A stretch of 64,000 nt of DNA from JAIBJN01 sp963775625 (GTDB lineage: Bacteria; Actinomycetota; Thermoleophilia; Gaiellales; Gaiellaceae): the NCBI GenBank assembly GCA_963775625.1, contig CAVZJM010000002.1, positions 1 to 64,000 on the forward strand. Reading direction: 5' to 3'. This document shows, piece after piece, positions 45,848 to 54,901 of the stretch (position 1 is the stretch's first letter; each line of letters begins with the position of its first letter). Under the pieces are notes generated by a model. The model saw only the letters and a program-made list of their open reading frames with translations. It was not told the DNA's origin and did not search any database. The position numbers and the translations under genes are program-made.

Positions 45848-46678
45848 ATGAACGTCGGGGTCGGGCTCCCGAACACGACGCCGGAGACGGACGGCGCCCT
45901 CGTGCTCGAGTGGGCGCGGCGGGCCGATGCCGGGCCGTTCTCGAGCGTGGCCGTTCTCGACCGCGTGGCCTACGACTCCCTCGAGCCCTTTGCGGCTCTC
46001 GCCGCTGCGGCGGCCGTGACCGCGCGCGTGCGGCTGGCGACGATGGTCGCGATCGGCCCGCTGCGCCCGACCGCCCTCCTCGCGAAGCAGGCTGCCTCGG
46101 TGCACGCGCTCTCCGGAGGACGGCTGACGCTCGGCCTCGCCATCGGCGCCCGGACCGAGGACTACGAGGCGGCAGGCGTCGAGCACCGCGGGCGTGGGCG
46201 GCGGCTCTCGGAGCAGCTCGCCTATCTGCGCGGCGGACTCGACGAGAGCCAGGTCGGGCCGTCACGTGACGGGATCGAGCTGCTCGTCGGCGGCGCCAGC
46301 GGCCCCGCGTTTGCCCGCATGGCCCGCTACGCGGACGGCTACGCGCACGGCGGCGGCCCGCCGCGGGCCTTCGCCGGCGCCGCCACCCGGGCCGAGGCGG
46401 CCTGGCGAGACCTCGGGCGCCCCGGCCGACCGCGCCTCTGGGGCCAGGGCTACTTCGCCCTGGGGGACGTGGAGCGCGGCAACGCCTACCTGCGCGACTA
46501 CTACGCGTTCACCGGCCCCTTCGCCGAGCGCATCGTCGCCGCCAACCTCACGAGCGCCCGGGCGATCAAGGATTTCGTTCGCGGCTACGAGGAGGCGGGC
46601 TGCGACGAGCTCGTCCTCCTCCCCACCAGCGGGGACGTCGCGGAGCTCGATCGCCTCGCCGAGGCGGTCTCGGGATGA
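45848..46678 (+). CDS. LLM-class (luciferase-like) flavin/F420 oxidoreductase
   Basis: 276 residues of the luciferase-like barrel: MNVGVGLPNTTPETDGA, RVRLATMVAIGPLRPTALLAKQAASVHALSGGRLTLGLAIG and EDYEAAGVEHRGRGRRLSEQL. Cofactor (F420 or FMN) cannot be decided. It is the first gene of the tryptophan/anthranilate operon and its stop overlaps the monooxygenase ATG. A redox step on a ring-reduced intermediate is possible. Confidence 0.85.
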   Translation: MNVGVGLPNTTPETDGALVLEWARRADAGPFSSVAVLDRVAYDSLEPFAALAAAAAVTARVRLATMVAIGPLRPTALLAKQAASVHALSGGRLTLGLAIGARTEDYEAAGVEHRGRGRRLSEQLAYLRGGLDESQVGPSRDGIELLVGGASGPAFARMARYADGYAHGGGPPRAFAGAATRAEAAWRDLGRPGRPRLWGQGYFALGDVERGNAYLRDYYAFTGPFAERIVAANLTSARAIKDFVRGYEEAGCDELVLLPTSGDVAELDRLAEAVSG

Positions 46679-48738
46679 GGATCGCGATCGTCGGCGGCGG
46701 CCCCGCCGGGCTCTACCTGGCGATCCTGCTCAAGAAGGCCGACCGCGACCTCGACGTGGCCGTCTTCGAGCGGAATCCTCCGGACGCCACGTTCGGGTGG
46801 GGCGTCGTCTTCAGCGAGGACACGCTCGGCGCGCTCCGCGACGCCGACCAGGAGACCTATCTCGCCATCACGGACACCTTCGCCCGCTGGGATCGGGTGG
46901 ACATCCGCTACCGCGGCCGCGTCCTCCGCTCGCAAGGGCACTCCTTCTCGGCGATCGCGCGCAAGCGCCTGCTGGAGATCCTCCAGCGGCGCTGCTTCTC
47001 CCTCGGGGTCGATCTCACGTTCGGCGTGGAGGTCGCCGAGGAGCCGGACGACGCCGACCTCGTGGTCGCGGCCGACGGCGTCAACAGCCTCTTCCGCAAG
47101 GCCCACGAGCGCGAGCTCGGCACGTCCGTCGAGCCCGAGGGCTGCAAGTACGTCTGGTTCGGCACCGACCTCGTGTTCGACGCCTTCACCTTCATCTTCC
47201 GCGACACCGAGCACGGCCTCCTCCAGGTGCACGCCTACCCGTTCGACGAGCGCACGAGCACGTTCATCGTCGAGTGCCCGGAGCCGACGTGGCGCCGCGC
47301 CGGACTCGACGAGCTGGGCGAGGAGGACAGCCTCGCCTTCTGCGAGCAGCTCTTCGCCCGCGACCTCGAGGGCCACGAGCTCGCTCTCGAACCGCTCGCT
47401 CTGGCTCGACTTCCCGAAGGTCGTGAACAAGGTCTGGCACCACGGCCGAACGGTGCTCCTGGGCGACGCCGCGCACACCGCCCACTTCTCGATCGGCTCG
47501 GGCACGAAGCTCGCCATGGAGGACGCGATCGCGCTCAGGGACGCGCTCGAGCGCCGCGCCTGGGACGTCGAGGCCGCGCTCGTCGACTACGAGCTCGAGC
47601 GTCAGCCCGTCGTGGAGCGGACGCAGCAGGCCGCCAGCGAGAGCGCCGCCTACTTCGCCCGGGTGGCGAGCTACCGCAACCTGGAGCCGATCCAGTTCGC
47701 CTTCAACCTGCTCACGCGAAGCGGCCGCATCAGCCACGCGAGCCTCACCGTCCGCGACCCGGCCTTCACGCGCACGCTCGATTCCTGGTTCACGGGAACC
47801 TCCGCGGTCGTGGCCCCGCCGCCGACGTTCGCTCCACTCACGCTGCGGAGCCTGCGGCTTCAGAACCGCGCGGTCGTGCGGCCCGGAAGCGTCGCCGGCC
47901 GGGGCCGGGCTCGTCCTGAGCGGGTTCGTCGCGGTCTCCGCCGAGGGCCGGATCACGCCCGAGACGCCGACGATCAACGACTGGACGCCCGTGGCCCGCC
48001 CCGTTGCGCTCCAGCTCGGCCACGCCGGCCGGCGGGGAGCGTGCCGGCCGCGGTCGGTAGGGGTGGACGTCCCGCTCGAGAACGGGTGGGGGCTCGTGTC
48101 GGCGTCCCCGCTCCCCTACGGCCCCTACAGCGCCGTCCCGCGCGAGCTGGGCACGGAGGAGATGCCGGGGATCCGCGAGGACTTCGTTGCGGCGGCACGG
48201 CGCGCGGCGGAGCTCGACGTCGACGTTCTCGAGCTGGACTTTGCGCATGGCTACCTGCTCGCGAGCTTCCTCTCACCGCTCACCAACCAGCGCACCGACG
48301 CCTATGGCGAGGACCGCCTGCGCTTTCCGCTCGAGCTGCTCGACGCCGTGCGGGGTGCGTGGGACGGCGTCCTCGCCGTGCGCCTGTCCGTCACCGACTG
48401 GGCGCGCGGTGGCGTGTCGGTGGAGGACGGTGTCGCGATCGCGCGGGCCCTGGTCGAGCACGGCTGCGACCTCGTGCACACGGTCGCGGGACAGACGGTC
48501 GTCGAGGGCCGGCCGGAGTACCGGCGCGGCTTCCTGACCGCCCTCAGCGACCGCGTCCGAGCCGGGGCGCAGGTGCCGACCCTCGTCGGCGGACACCTGA
48601 CGACGCTGGACGACGTGAACACGATCGTCGGCGCCGGCAGAGGCGACCTCTGCATCGTCGATCTGCCTCCCTCCGACCTCGAGAGCGAGCTTCCGCCCGC
48701 CCCGAAGCTCGAACAGAGCGCCATCGCTCCCGTCATGA
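46675..48738 (+). CDS. Bifunctional 2-aminobenzoyl-CoA (salicylyl-CoA-like) monooxygenase/OYE reductase, damaged
   Basis: The first 340 residues are a flavoprotein monooxygenase (IVGGGPAGLYLAILLKKA; VVFSEDTLG; GDAAHTAHFSIGSGTKLAMEDA); the rest is an old-yellow-enzyme domain (LQLGHAGRRGA; ELDFAHGYLLASFLSPLTNQR; VRLSVTDW). This fusion is the Azoarcus-type enzyme that hydroxylates and reduces anthraniloyl-CoA. Removing one base near 47381-47391 restores NRSLWLDFPKVVNKVW, and one near 47897-47901 restores GSVAGGAGLVLSGFV. A third shift before the end would bring in TGA 48736-48738. Between about 47881 and 47887 roughly 25 residues of the OYE domain (the YSA-DG-DWHLVHLG region) appear missing, so part of the lesion may be real. 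Repaired length is about 690 against about 770 usual. Confidence 0.8.
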
Positions 48739-49483
48739 CCGAGTTCGCTCAGCTCGCCTACCCCGACGCCGAGGAGCTGCTCGCCGGCCCGCGGAAGCCG
48801 GTCCTCCTGCTCCCGCTCGGCGCGACGGAGCCGCACGGGCCGCACGGGCCACTCGAGACCGACACCCTCATCTCGCTCGGCGTCTGCCGGCGCGCGGCGG
48901 AGCGGCTCGCCGACGACCCGGACGTCCGCGCGCTCGTCCTGCCGCCTCTCCCCTACGGCGTCACGCGCTACGGAGCCGCCTTCCCGGGCGCCGTCTCGAT
49001 CGCGCGAGGCGACGCTCCGCTCACTCATCGTCGAGATCGCGGAGGTCACTCGCCGCGCAGGGCTTCCCGCGGATCGTGCTCGTGAACAGCCATCTCGAGC
49101 CGGAGCAGGTGCTCACGCTCCGGGAGGCCGTCGCGGAGCTGGGGGCCTCGACCCGCCTCCTCGACCTGACCCGCAGGCGGAGCGCGGAGCGGCTGACGGA
49201 CGAGTTCCGATCCGGCTCGTGCCACGCCGGACGCTACGAGACGTCGCTCGTCCTCGCGGACGAGCCTGGGCTCGTGCATCGCGAGCGCATGGTGGGCCTG
49301 GAATCGAGGATGATCGACATGCCCGCGGCGATCGCCGCCGGGCAGACGGACTTCATGGCCATGGGAATGGATCGCGCCTACTGCGGCGCGCCCGCCGAGG
49401 CGAGCGCGGAGGAGGGCGAGCAGACGTTCGAGACGCTCGCCGAGCTGGTGGTGGAGCTCGTCCGCGAGGTGGCGGCGTGCTGA
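48735..49483 (+). CDS. Creatininase-family amidohydrolase, two frameshifts
   Basis: About 249 residues after repair. Starts MTEFAQLAYPDAEELL; metal ligands are in LPLGATEPHGPHGPLETDT, and the second half has VLVNSHLEPEQVLTLREAV and ARYETSLVLADEPGLV-like metal/substrate motifs. Frame changes near 49018-49024 and 49042-49048 each need one base removed and pass through LIVEIAE. Family members hydrolyse cyclic and linear amides, including an N-formyl substrate in archaeal riboflavin synthesis (ArfB). Between a kynurenine-pathway monooxygenase and ligase it is a candidate N-formylkynurenine formamidase. No other formamidase is present in the operon. Confidence 0.75.
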
Positions 49484-51048
49484 GCTACGACGACGTCCCG
49501 CGCGCCTTCAACCTCGCCGGCTACTTCGTCGACCGAAACCTCGAGGAGGGCCGGGGCGGCCGCACGGCGCTGATCGGCCCGGAGGGCCCGACCACGTACG
49601 GGGAGCTCGCGGCCCTCGTCAACCGCAGCGGTCACGTCCTCCGCGAGCTGGGCGTCCGCGCCGAGGAGCGGGTCCTGCTCGTCCTCTCCGACGGCGTCGA
49701 GCTCGTGGCGCTCTGGTACGGCGCGCAGAAGATCGGTGCGGTGACCGCCGAGGCGTACACGTTTCTCCAGGCGAAGGACTACGCCCACTACCTCGACTAC
49801 ACGCGCGCGGGCGTGGTGGTTGCGGATGCGACCACGCTCGAGCGGGTTCGGGAGGCGGCGGCCACGAGCCGCTGGCTCCGGCACGTGCTCGTCGTCGGGG
49901 CCTCCGAGGAGCTGCGGCCGGGAGAGGCTTCCTTCGAGGCTCTCGCCACGCAGGCGCCCGACGGGCTCGACCCTGCTCCGACCACGCGTGACGACATCGC
50001 GCTCTGGAAGTTCACGACCGGCAGCACCGGCCTCCCCAAGGCGGCGGTGCATCCGCAGCACAGCCCGCTGCTCAGCTTCGACTGGTACGCCCGCGGGGTG
50101 CTGGAGATGACGGAAGACGACGTCGTGCTCCCGGTGCCGAAGCTCTTCTTCGGCTACGCGCGCGATCTGACGGCGCTGTATCCCTTCGGCGTCGGCGGCG
50201 CCGGCATCGTCTTCCCCGAAAGGACGACGCCGGAGCGGATCTTCGAGCTCGTATCGCGACACCGGCCCAGCATCCTCGTCCAGGTTCCGACGATGATGGC
50301 GGCGATGATCGCTCAACCGGACGCCGCTCGGCACGATCTCTCCTGCCTTCGTCTCTGCACCTCGGCCGGCGAGGCGCTGCCTCGAGAGCTCTACGAGCGC
50401 TGGCGGGCGACATTCGGCGTCGAGGTGCTCGACGGGATCGGCTCGTCCGAGGCCTACCACATCTACATCTCCAACCGGCCCGGCCGCGTTCGGCCAGGCA
50501 GCGTCGGCGAGCTGGTGCCGGGCTATCGTGCCCGCGTGCTCGACGACGACGGCCAGGAGCTCCCCGACGGCGAGGTCGGCACGCTCTGGATCGAGGGAGA
50601 GACGGCTGCGCTCTGCTACTGGAACGAGCACGAGAAGAGCAAGCAGACGTTCAGCGGCGACCTCGTGAACACGGGTGACCTCTTCGTGCGCGACCGCGAC
50701 GGGTTCTTCTGGTACCGCGGGAGAAGCGACGAGCTGATCAAGGTGGGCGGCATCTGGGTGGCGCCGTCCGAGGTCGAGCACTGCCTGGTGGCGCACCCGG
50801 ACGTCGTCGAGTGCGCGGTCATCGCCTTCGAGGAGGAGGGCCTGACGCTGACCCGCGCACACGTCGTCCTCCGCGCCGGCGCCGCCGCCTCCGACGAGCT
50901 CGCCGCCGCGCTGCAGGAGCACGTGCGCACGCACCTGTCGCCACACAAGTACCCGCGGGACGTGCGCTTCGTGGCAGAGCTGCCGAAGACGCCGTCGGGC
51001 AAGATCGACCGCCGGGCGCTGCGCGCCGAGCTCGAGGCCGTCGCATGA
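49477..51048 (+). CDS. Aryl-CoA ligase, benzoate/2-aminobenzoate-CoA ligase family
   Basis: 523 residues, ANL superfamily. P-loop-like FTTGSTGLPK (about 175-184), LFFGYARDLTALYPFGVG typical of benzoate-CoA ligases, GIGSSEAYHIYIS and the C-terminal hinge GRSDELIKVGGIWVAPSEVE; catalytic lysine in SGKIDRR. GTG 49477 overlaps the creatininase stop (GTGCTGA). In this operon anthranilate from kynureninase is the obvious substrate. Confidence 0.9.
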   Translation: MLSYDDVPRAFNLAGYFVDRNLEEGRGGRTALIGPEGPTTYGELAALVNRSGHVLRELGVRAEERVLLVLSDGVELVALWYGAQKIGAVTAEAYTFLQAKDYAHYLDYTRAGVVVADATTLERVREAAATSRWLRHVLVVGASEELRPGEASFEALATQAPDGLDPAPTTRDDIALWKFTTGSTGLPKAAVHPQHSPLLSFDWYARGVLEMTEDDVVLPVPKLFFGYARDLTALYPFGVGGAGIVFPERTTPERIFELVSRHRPSILVQVPTMMAAMIAQPDAARHDLSCLRLCTSAGEALPRELYERWRATFGVEVLDGIGSSEAYHIYISNRPGRVRPGSVGELVPGYRARVLDDDGQELPDGEVGTLWIEGETAALCYWNEHEKSKQTFSGDLVNTGDLFVRDRDGFFWYRGRSDELIKVGGIWVAPSEVEHCLVAHPDVVECAVIAFEEEGLTLTRAHVVLRAGAAASDELAAALQEHVRTHLSPHKYPRDVRFVAELPKTPSGKIDRRALRAELEAVA

Positions 51049-51776
51049 CGCGGGTCGTCGTCGTCACGGGCGGAGGCAAGGGAATCGGTAAATCGGTCGT
51101 CGAGCGCTTCGCCGCCGCCGGCGAGCGCGTCGTCGCCGTCGGGAGGGACCGGCGGGCACTCGACGCAGCCGGCGCTGCGGAGACCGACGTGTGCGACGTG
51201 ACGGACGAGGAGCAGGTGGCCGCGCTCTTCGAGCGCCTCGGTCCCGTCGACGTCCTGGTCAACAACGCCGGCGTCGCGACGAGCGCCACCCTCCAGCGAA
51301 CCACGCTGGACGATTGGCGCGCCGTGCTCGACGTCAACGCGACGGGCGCCTTTCTCTGCACCCGGGCGGTGCTCGGCGGCATGATCGAGCGAGGCAGCGG
51401 ACGCATCGTGACCGTCGCGTCGACCGCTGCCCGTGTCGGCGCCCGCTACACCGCCGCCTACACGGCGTCGAAGCACGCCGCGGTCGGCCTCATGCGGGCG
51501 GTGGCCGCCGAGGTGGCCGGGACGGGAGTGACCGCCAACGCCGTCTGCCCGGCCTACGTTCGGACGGAGATGACGCGCAGCTCGATCGCGCGCATCGTCG
51601 AGGTGACGGACCGGAGCGAGGAGGAGGCCGAGGCGGCGCTCGCCGCTTCGTCCCCGCTCGGCCGGCTGCTCGAGCCGAGCGAGGTCGCATTCGCCGTCGC
51701 GTTCCTCGCCGCGCCCGAAGCGGGCGCGATCAACGGTCAGTCGCTCGTCCTCGACGGGGGCGGGATCCAGGCATGA
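51045..51776 (+). CDS. SDR-family oxidoreductase
   Basis: 243 residues. TGGGKGIG cofactor motif, NNAG, catalytic ASTAARVGARYTAAYTASKHAA (Ser, Tyr-x3-Lys). Closely resembles FabG-like 3-hydroxyacyl-CoA dehydrogenases. ATGA overlaps on both sides place it in the operon; likely oxidises a ring hydroxyl on the CoA-bound intermediate. Confidence 0.9.
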   Translation: MTRVVVVTGGGKGIGKSVVERFAAAGERVVAVGRDRRALDAAGAAETDVCDVTDEEQVAALFERLGPVDVLVNNAGVATSATLQRTTLDDWRAVLDVNATGAFLCTRAVLGGMIERGSGRIVTVASTAARVGARYTAAYTASKHAAVGLMRAVAAEVAGTGVTANAVCPAYVRTEMTRSSIARIVEVTDRSEEEAEAALAASSPLGRLLEPSEVAFAVAFLAAPEAGAINGQSLVLDGGGIQA

Positions 51777-52600
51777 CCAGGTTCCGGGCGTCGGCACGCT
51801 TCACCGAGCGCTGGGACAACTTCGACCTCGCCGTCGAGGACGGCGTCGCAACCGTCACCCTGTCGCGGCCCGAGAAGCTGAACGCGCTCACCTTCGACGT
51901 CTACGCGGACCTGCGCGACCTCCTCGGCGAGCTGCCCCATCGCGGGGACGCGCGCGTGCTCGTCCTCACCGGGCGTGGGCGGGGCTTCTGCTCCGGCGGC
52001 GACGTGGAGGAGATCATCGGCGAGCTCCAGGGCCTGCCCGCGGCCGACCTCCTCGAGTTCACCCGGATGAGCGGAAGCGTCGTCAAGGCGATGCGCGACT
52101 GCCCGCTGCCGATCGTCGCAGCCGTCAACGGCATCGCCGCCGGTGCGGGGTCGGTGCTCGCGCTCGCGAGCGACTTCCGCCTGCTGGCGCGCTCGGCGAT
52201 GTTCGCCTTCCTCTTCACCCGGGTCGGGCTCGCCGGCGCGGACATGGGGTCCGCGTATTTGCTGCCGCGCCTCGTCGGCGCCGGCCGGGCGCTGGAGCTC
52301 CTGATCCTCGGCGACGAGCTCTCCGCGGAGCGGGCGCTCGAGATCGGCCTGGCGACGCAGGTGGTCGACGACGACGAGCTGCCCGCCGCGGCCGAGGCGC
52401 TCGCCCGCCGCCTCGCCGACGGGCCGGCGCTCGCCTACTCGACGACCAAGGTGCTCCTCACGCGCGAGCTCGACCTCGACCTGGCCGGAGCGATCGAGCT
52501 GGAGGCACTGGGGCAGGCACTGATGATGCAGACCGAGGACCACCGGGAGTTCTACGCCGCGTGGTCCGAGGGGCGGCGGCCGGCCTGGACCGGACGATGA
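51773..52600 (+). CDS. Enoyl-CoA hydratase/isomerase family protein
   Basis: 275 residues, crotonase fold: TLSRPEKLNALTFDVYADL, oxyanion-hole segment GRGRGFCSGGDVEEI and AAVNGIAAGAGSVLALASDFRL; LTRVGLAGADMGSAYLLPRLVG is typical of ring-cleaving or isomerising members as well as hydratases. Operon position indicates action on the alicyclic anthranilate-derived CoA ester. Confidence 0.9.
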   Translation: MTRFRASARFTERWDNFDLAVEDGVATVTLSRPEKLNALTFDVYADLRDLLGELPHRGDARVLVLTGRGRGFCSGGDVEEIIGELQGLPAADLLEFTRMSGSVVKAMRDCPLPIVAAVNGIAAGAGSVLALASDFRLLARSAMFAFLFTRVGLAGADMGSAYLLPRLVGAGRALELLILGDELSAERALEIGLATQVVDDDELPAAAEALARRLADGPALAYSTTKVLLTRELDLDLAGAIELEALGQALMMQTEDHREFYAAWSEGRRPAWTGR

Positions 52601-52983
52601 CCGAACAGCACCGGATCGTCGCTCCGCCCGAGCTTCCCGAGCCGATCGGGTTCGCCCACGCGGTCGTCGCCGCGCAGGGACGGACGGTGTACCTGGGCGG
52701 CCAGACCGGCGCCGGGCAGACGATCGCCGACCAGTTCGACGGGGCGGCGGGGGCGCTCGTCACCGCCCTGCGGGCGGCGGGAGGCGAGCCCGACGACCTC
52801 GTGTCGCTCGTGATCTTCACCACGGACATGGCCGAGTACCGGGCCTCCCAGCGCGAGCTCGGCGAGGTCTGGCGTCGCCACTTCGGGCGCCGCTATCCCG
52901 CCATGGCGCTCATCGGCGCCTCCGCCCTCTTCGAGCCGGAGGCGCGCGTCGAGCTGATGGGCGTTGCCGTCGTTCCCGAATGA
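52597..52983 (+). CDS. RidA-family (Rid/YjgF) protein
   Basis: 128 residues with the RidA trimer fold: AHAVVAAQGRTVYLGGQTG and a loop TTDMAEYRASQRELGEVWRRHF. The RidA arginine that binds the carboxylate (usually R105) is replaced in context by AMALIGASALFEPEARVELMG, in which an Arg lies near the end. RidA enzymes hydrolyse reactive enamines/imines; the product of the upstream monooxygenase/reductase is an enamine, so deamination is a natural role. Confidence 0.88.
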   Translation: MTEQHRIVAPPELPEPIGFAHAVVAAQGRTVYLGGQTGAGQTIADQFDGAAGALVTALRAAGGEPDDLVSLVIFTTDMAEYRASQRELGEVWRRHFGRRYPAMALIGASALFEPEARVELMGVAVVPE

Positions 52984-54113
52984 CCGGGTACAGCCGTCTT
53001 TCCGAGGCCCAGCAGGAGCTGCTCGAGCACGCGATCGCGCTCGGCCACGACGTGTTCGCCCCGCTGGCGGAGCAGGGCACGCCGGGGCGGATCAACCGGC
53101 CGCTCGTGCGGGCGCTCGGCGAGCAGGGGCTGCTCGAGCACGTGCTTCCGGGCGAAGGCGAGGGCTCGGCGGTCGAGCTCTGCCTGCTCCGCGAGGGCCT
53201 GGCGCACGGCTGCACCGAGGCCGAGACGGCGCTCGCGCTGCAGGGCCTCGGCGGCTACCCGATCCTGCGCGCCGCCAGGCCGGAGGTTCGCGAGGCGTGG
53301 ATCCCCGGGCTGGCCGCCGGCGAGGCCGTGGCCGCCTTCGCGCTCAGCGAGCCGGAGGCGGGCTCCGACGCGGCCGCGCTCGCCCTGCGCGCCGACCGCG
53401 ACGGCGACGGGTTCCGCCTGACCGGCACGAAGACCTGGATCTCGAACGCGCCCGAGGCCGACGTCTACACCGTCTTCGCGCGGACGACCCAGGATGCCGG
53501 CGCGCGCGGCGTGACGGCGTTCGCGGTCCCGCGGGAAAGCGAAGGCCTCTCGGGCGAGGCACTCCAGCTCCTCTCCCCGCATCCGATCGGACGGCTCGAG
53601 CTCGACGGGGTCCTCGTCGGTGAGGATCAGGTGCTCGGAGAGGTGGACGAGGGCTTCCGCGTCGCCATGGAGACGCTCGACCTCTTCCGTCCCAGCGTCG
53701 GCGCCTTCGCGGTCGGCATGGCGCAGGCCGCACTGGACGCTGCGGTGTCGTACACGGCCCGCCGTGAGGCGTTCGGCCGGCCTCTGTCGGCCTTCCAGGC
53801 CGTCGGGCACCAGCTCGCCGACGTCGCGACCCGCGTGCAGGCGGCACGCCTCCTCGTGCACGACGCCGCCGCCGCGTACGACGCGGGCGTACGGCCCGTT
53901 CGGCAGGCGTCGGCGATGGCCAAGCTGTTCGCGACCGAGACCGCTCAGCAGGCGGTGGACGTTGCGATCCAGGTGCACGGTGCGCGGGCGCTCGAGCAAG
54001 GTCACCTGCTGGAGCACCTCTACCGCGAGGTGCGCGCTCCTCGCATCTACGAGGGCGCGTCGGAGGTGCAGCGCGAGATCATTGCCCGCGAGCTCTTCAA
54101 GGAGACGGTTTGA
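52980..54113 (+). CDS. Acyl-CoA dehydrogenase
   Basis: 377 residues, FAD-dependent. Cofactor/substrate motifs AFALSEPEAGSDAAAL and TKTWISNA; the C-terminal helix QVHGARALEQGHLLEHLYREVRAPRIYEGASEVQREIIARELF carries the catalytic region of the family. Introduces a C=C bond in the operon's CoA-bound intermediate. Confidence 0.93.
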   Translation: MTGYSRLSEAQQELLEHAIALGHDVFAPLAEQGTPGRINRPLVRALGEQGLLEHVLPGEGEGSAVELCLLREGLAHGCTEAETALALQGLGGYPILRAARPEVREAWIPGLAAGEAVAAFALSEPEAGSDAAALALRADRDGDGFRLTGTKTWISNAPEADVYTVFARTTQDAGARGVTAFAVPRESEGLSGEALQLLSPHPIGRLELDGVLVGEDQVLGEVDEGFRVAMETLDLFRPSVGAFAVGMAQAALDAAVSYTARREAFGRPLSAFQAVGHQLADVATRVQAARLLVHDAAAAYDAGVRPVRQASAMAKLFATETAQQAVDVAIQVHGARALEQGHLLEHLYREVRAPRIYEGASEVQREIIARELFKETV

Positions 54114-54901
54114 CGGACCAGTCCAAGTCACTGACATACACGTCCTACCTCGCGCTCGACGAGATCCTCGGCGCGCAGCGCCCGCGCTCGGACGAGCACG
54201 ACGAGATGCTCTTCATCGTCGTCCACCAGGTGTACGAGCTGTGGTTCAAGGAGCTGCTGCACGAGCTCCAGCATCTCCAGCGCCTCCTGGAGGAGGGCCA
54301 CGGCCCGCAGGCGATGGGCACCTTCAAGCGCATCCTCACGATCCTGAAGCTCGTCGTCGCGCAGCTCGACGTGATCGAGACGCTCCAGCCCACGCAGTTT
54401 CTGAGCTTCCGCGACCGGCTCGAGTCCGCGAGCGGCTTTCAGTCGGCGCAGTTCCGGGAGCTCGAAGCGGTCCTCGGCCGGCGCGACCGCTCCGTGCTCC
54501 GCGCCTACGAGGAGGGGGGCGACGACTACCGTCACATCGAGGCCGCGCTTGGGCGGCGCTCCCTCTACGACTCGTTCCTCGCCTACCTCTCGCTGCAGGG
54601 CTGCGCTGTTCCGACCGATCGTCTCGAGCGCGACGTGACGCAGCCCGTCGAGGAGTCGGCCGGCGTCCACGCGGCGATTCTGGCCGCGTACCGAGCCGAC
54701 GGCGAGGCCGCGATGGTCTGCGAGCGGATGGTGGACCTGGACGAGGGCTTCCAGGAGTGGCGCTACCGGCACGTCAAGATGGTCGAGAGGACGATCGGCG
54801 ACAAGGTGGGCACGGGCGGCTCGCCCGGCGTCGGGTACCTGCGCACGACCCTCCACCAGCCGGCCTTTCCCGACCTCTGGTCGGTTCGCAGCGAGCTGTG
54901 A
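54110..54901 (+). CDS. kynA: Tryptophan 2,3-dioxygenase
   Basis: 263 residues. Heme enzyme that opens the indole ring to N-formylkynurenine. Conserved YTSYLALDEIL, HQVYELWFKELLHEL (H39), FLSFRDRLESASGFQS (R101) and the heme-ligand region WRYRHVKMVERTIGDKVGTGGSPGVGYLRTT (H221). Start TTG overlapping the acyl-CoA dehydrogenase stop, with AAGGAG five to six bases upstream. Begins the kynurenine part of the operon. Confidence 0.96.
   Translation: MTDQSKSLTYTSYLALDEILGAQRPRSDEHDEMLFIVVHQVYELWFKELLHELQHLQRLLEEGHGPQAMGTFKRILTILKLVVAQLDVIETLQPTQFLSFRDRLESASGFQSAQFRELEAVLGRRDRSVLRAYEEGGDDYRHIEAALGRRSLYDSFLAYLSLQGCAVPTDRLERDVTQPVEESAGVHAAILAAYRADGEAAMVCERMVDLDEGFQEWRYRHVKMVERTIGDKVGTGGSPGVGYLRTTLHQPAFPDLWSVRSEL

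Noticed and set aside
47991..48735. A true fusion of the OYE domain with the creatininase
   Set aside because: The frame is open between them, but a TGA overlapping the creatininase ATG (48736-48738) lies one base out of phase, as for the other shifts here; coupled separate genes are more likely.
49219..49477. Upstream extension of the aryl-CoA ligase
   Set aside because: The extra residues are the shadow of the creatininase gene; GTG 49477 overlaps its stop and fits the usual ligase N-terminus.
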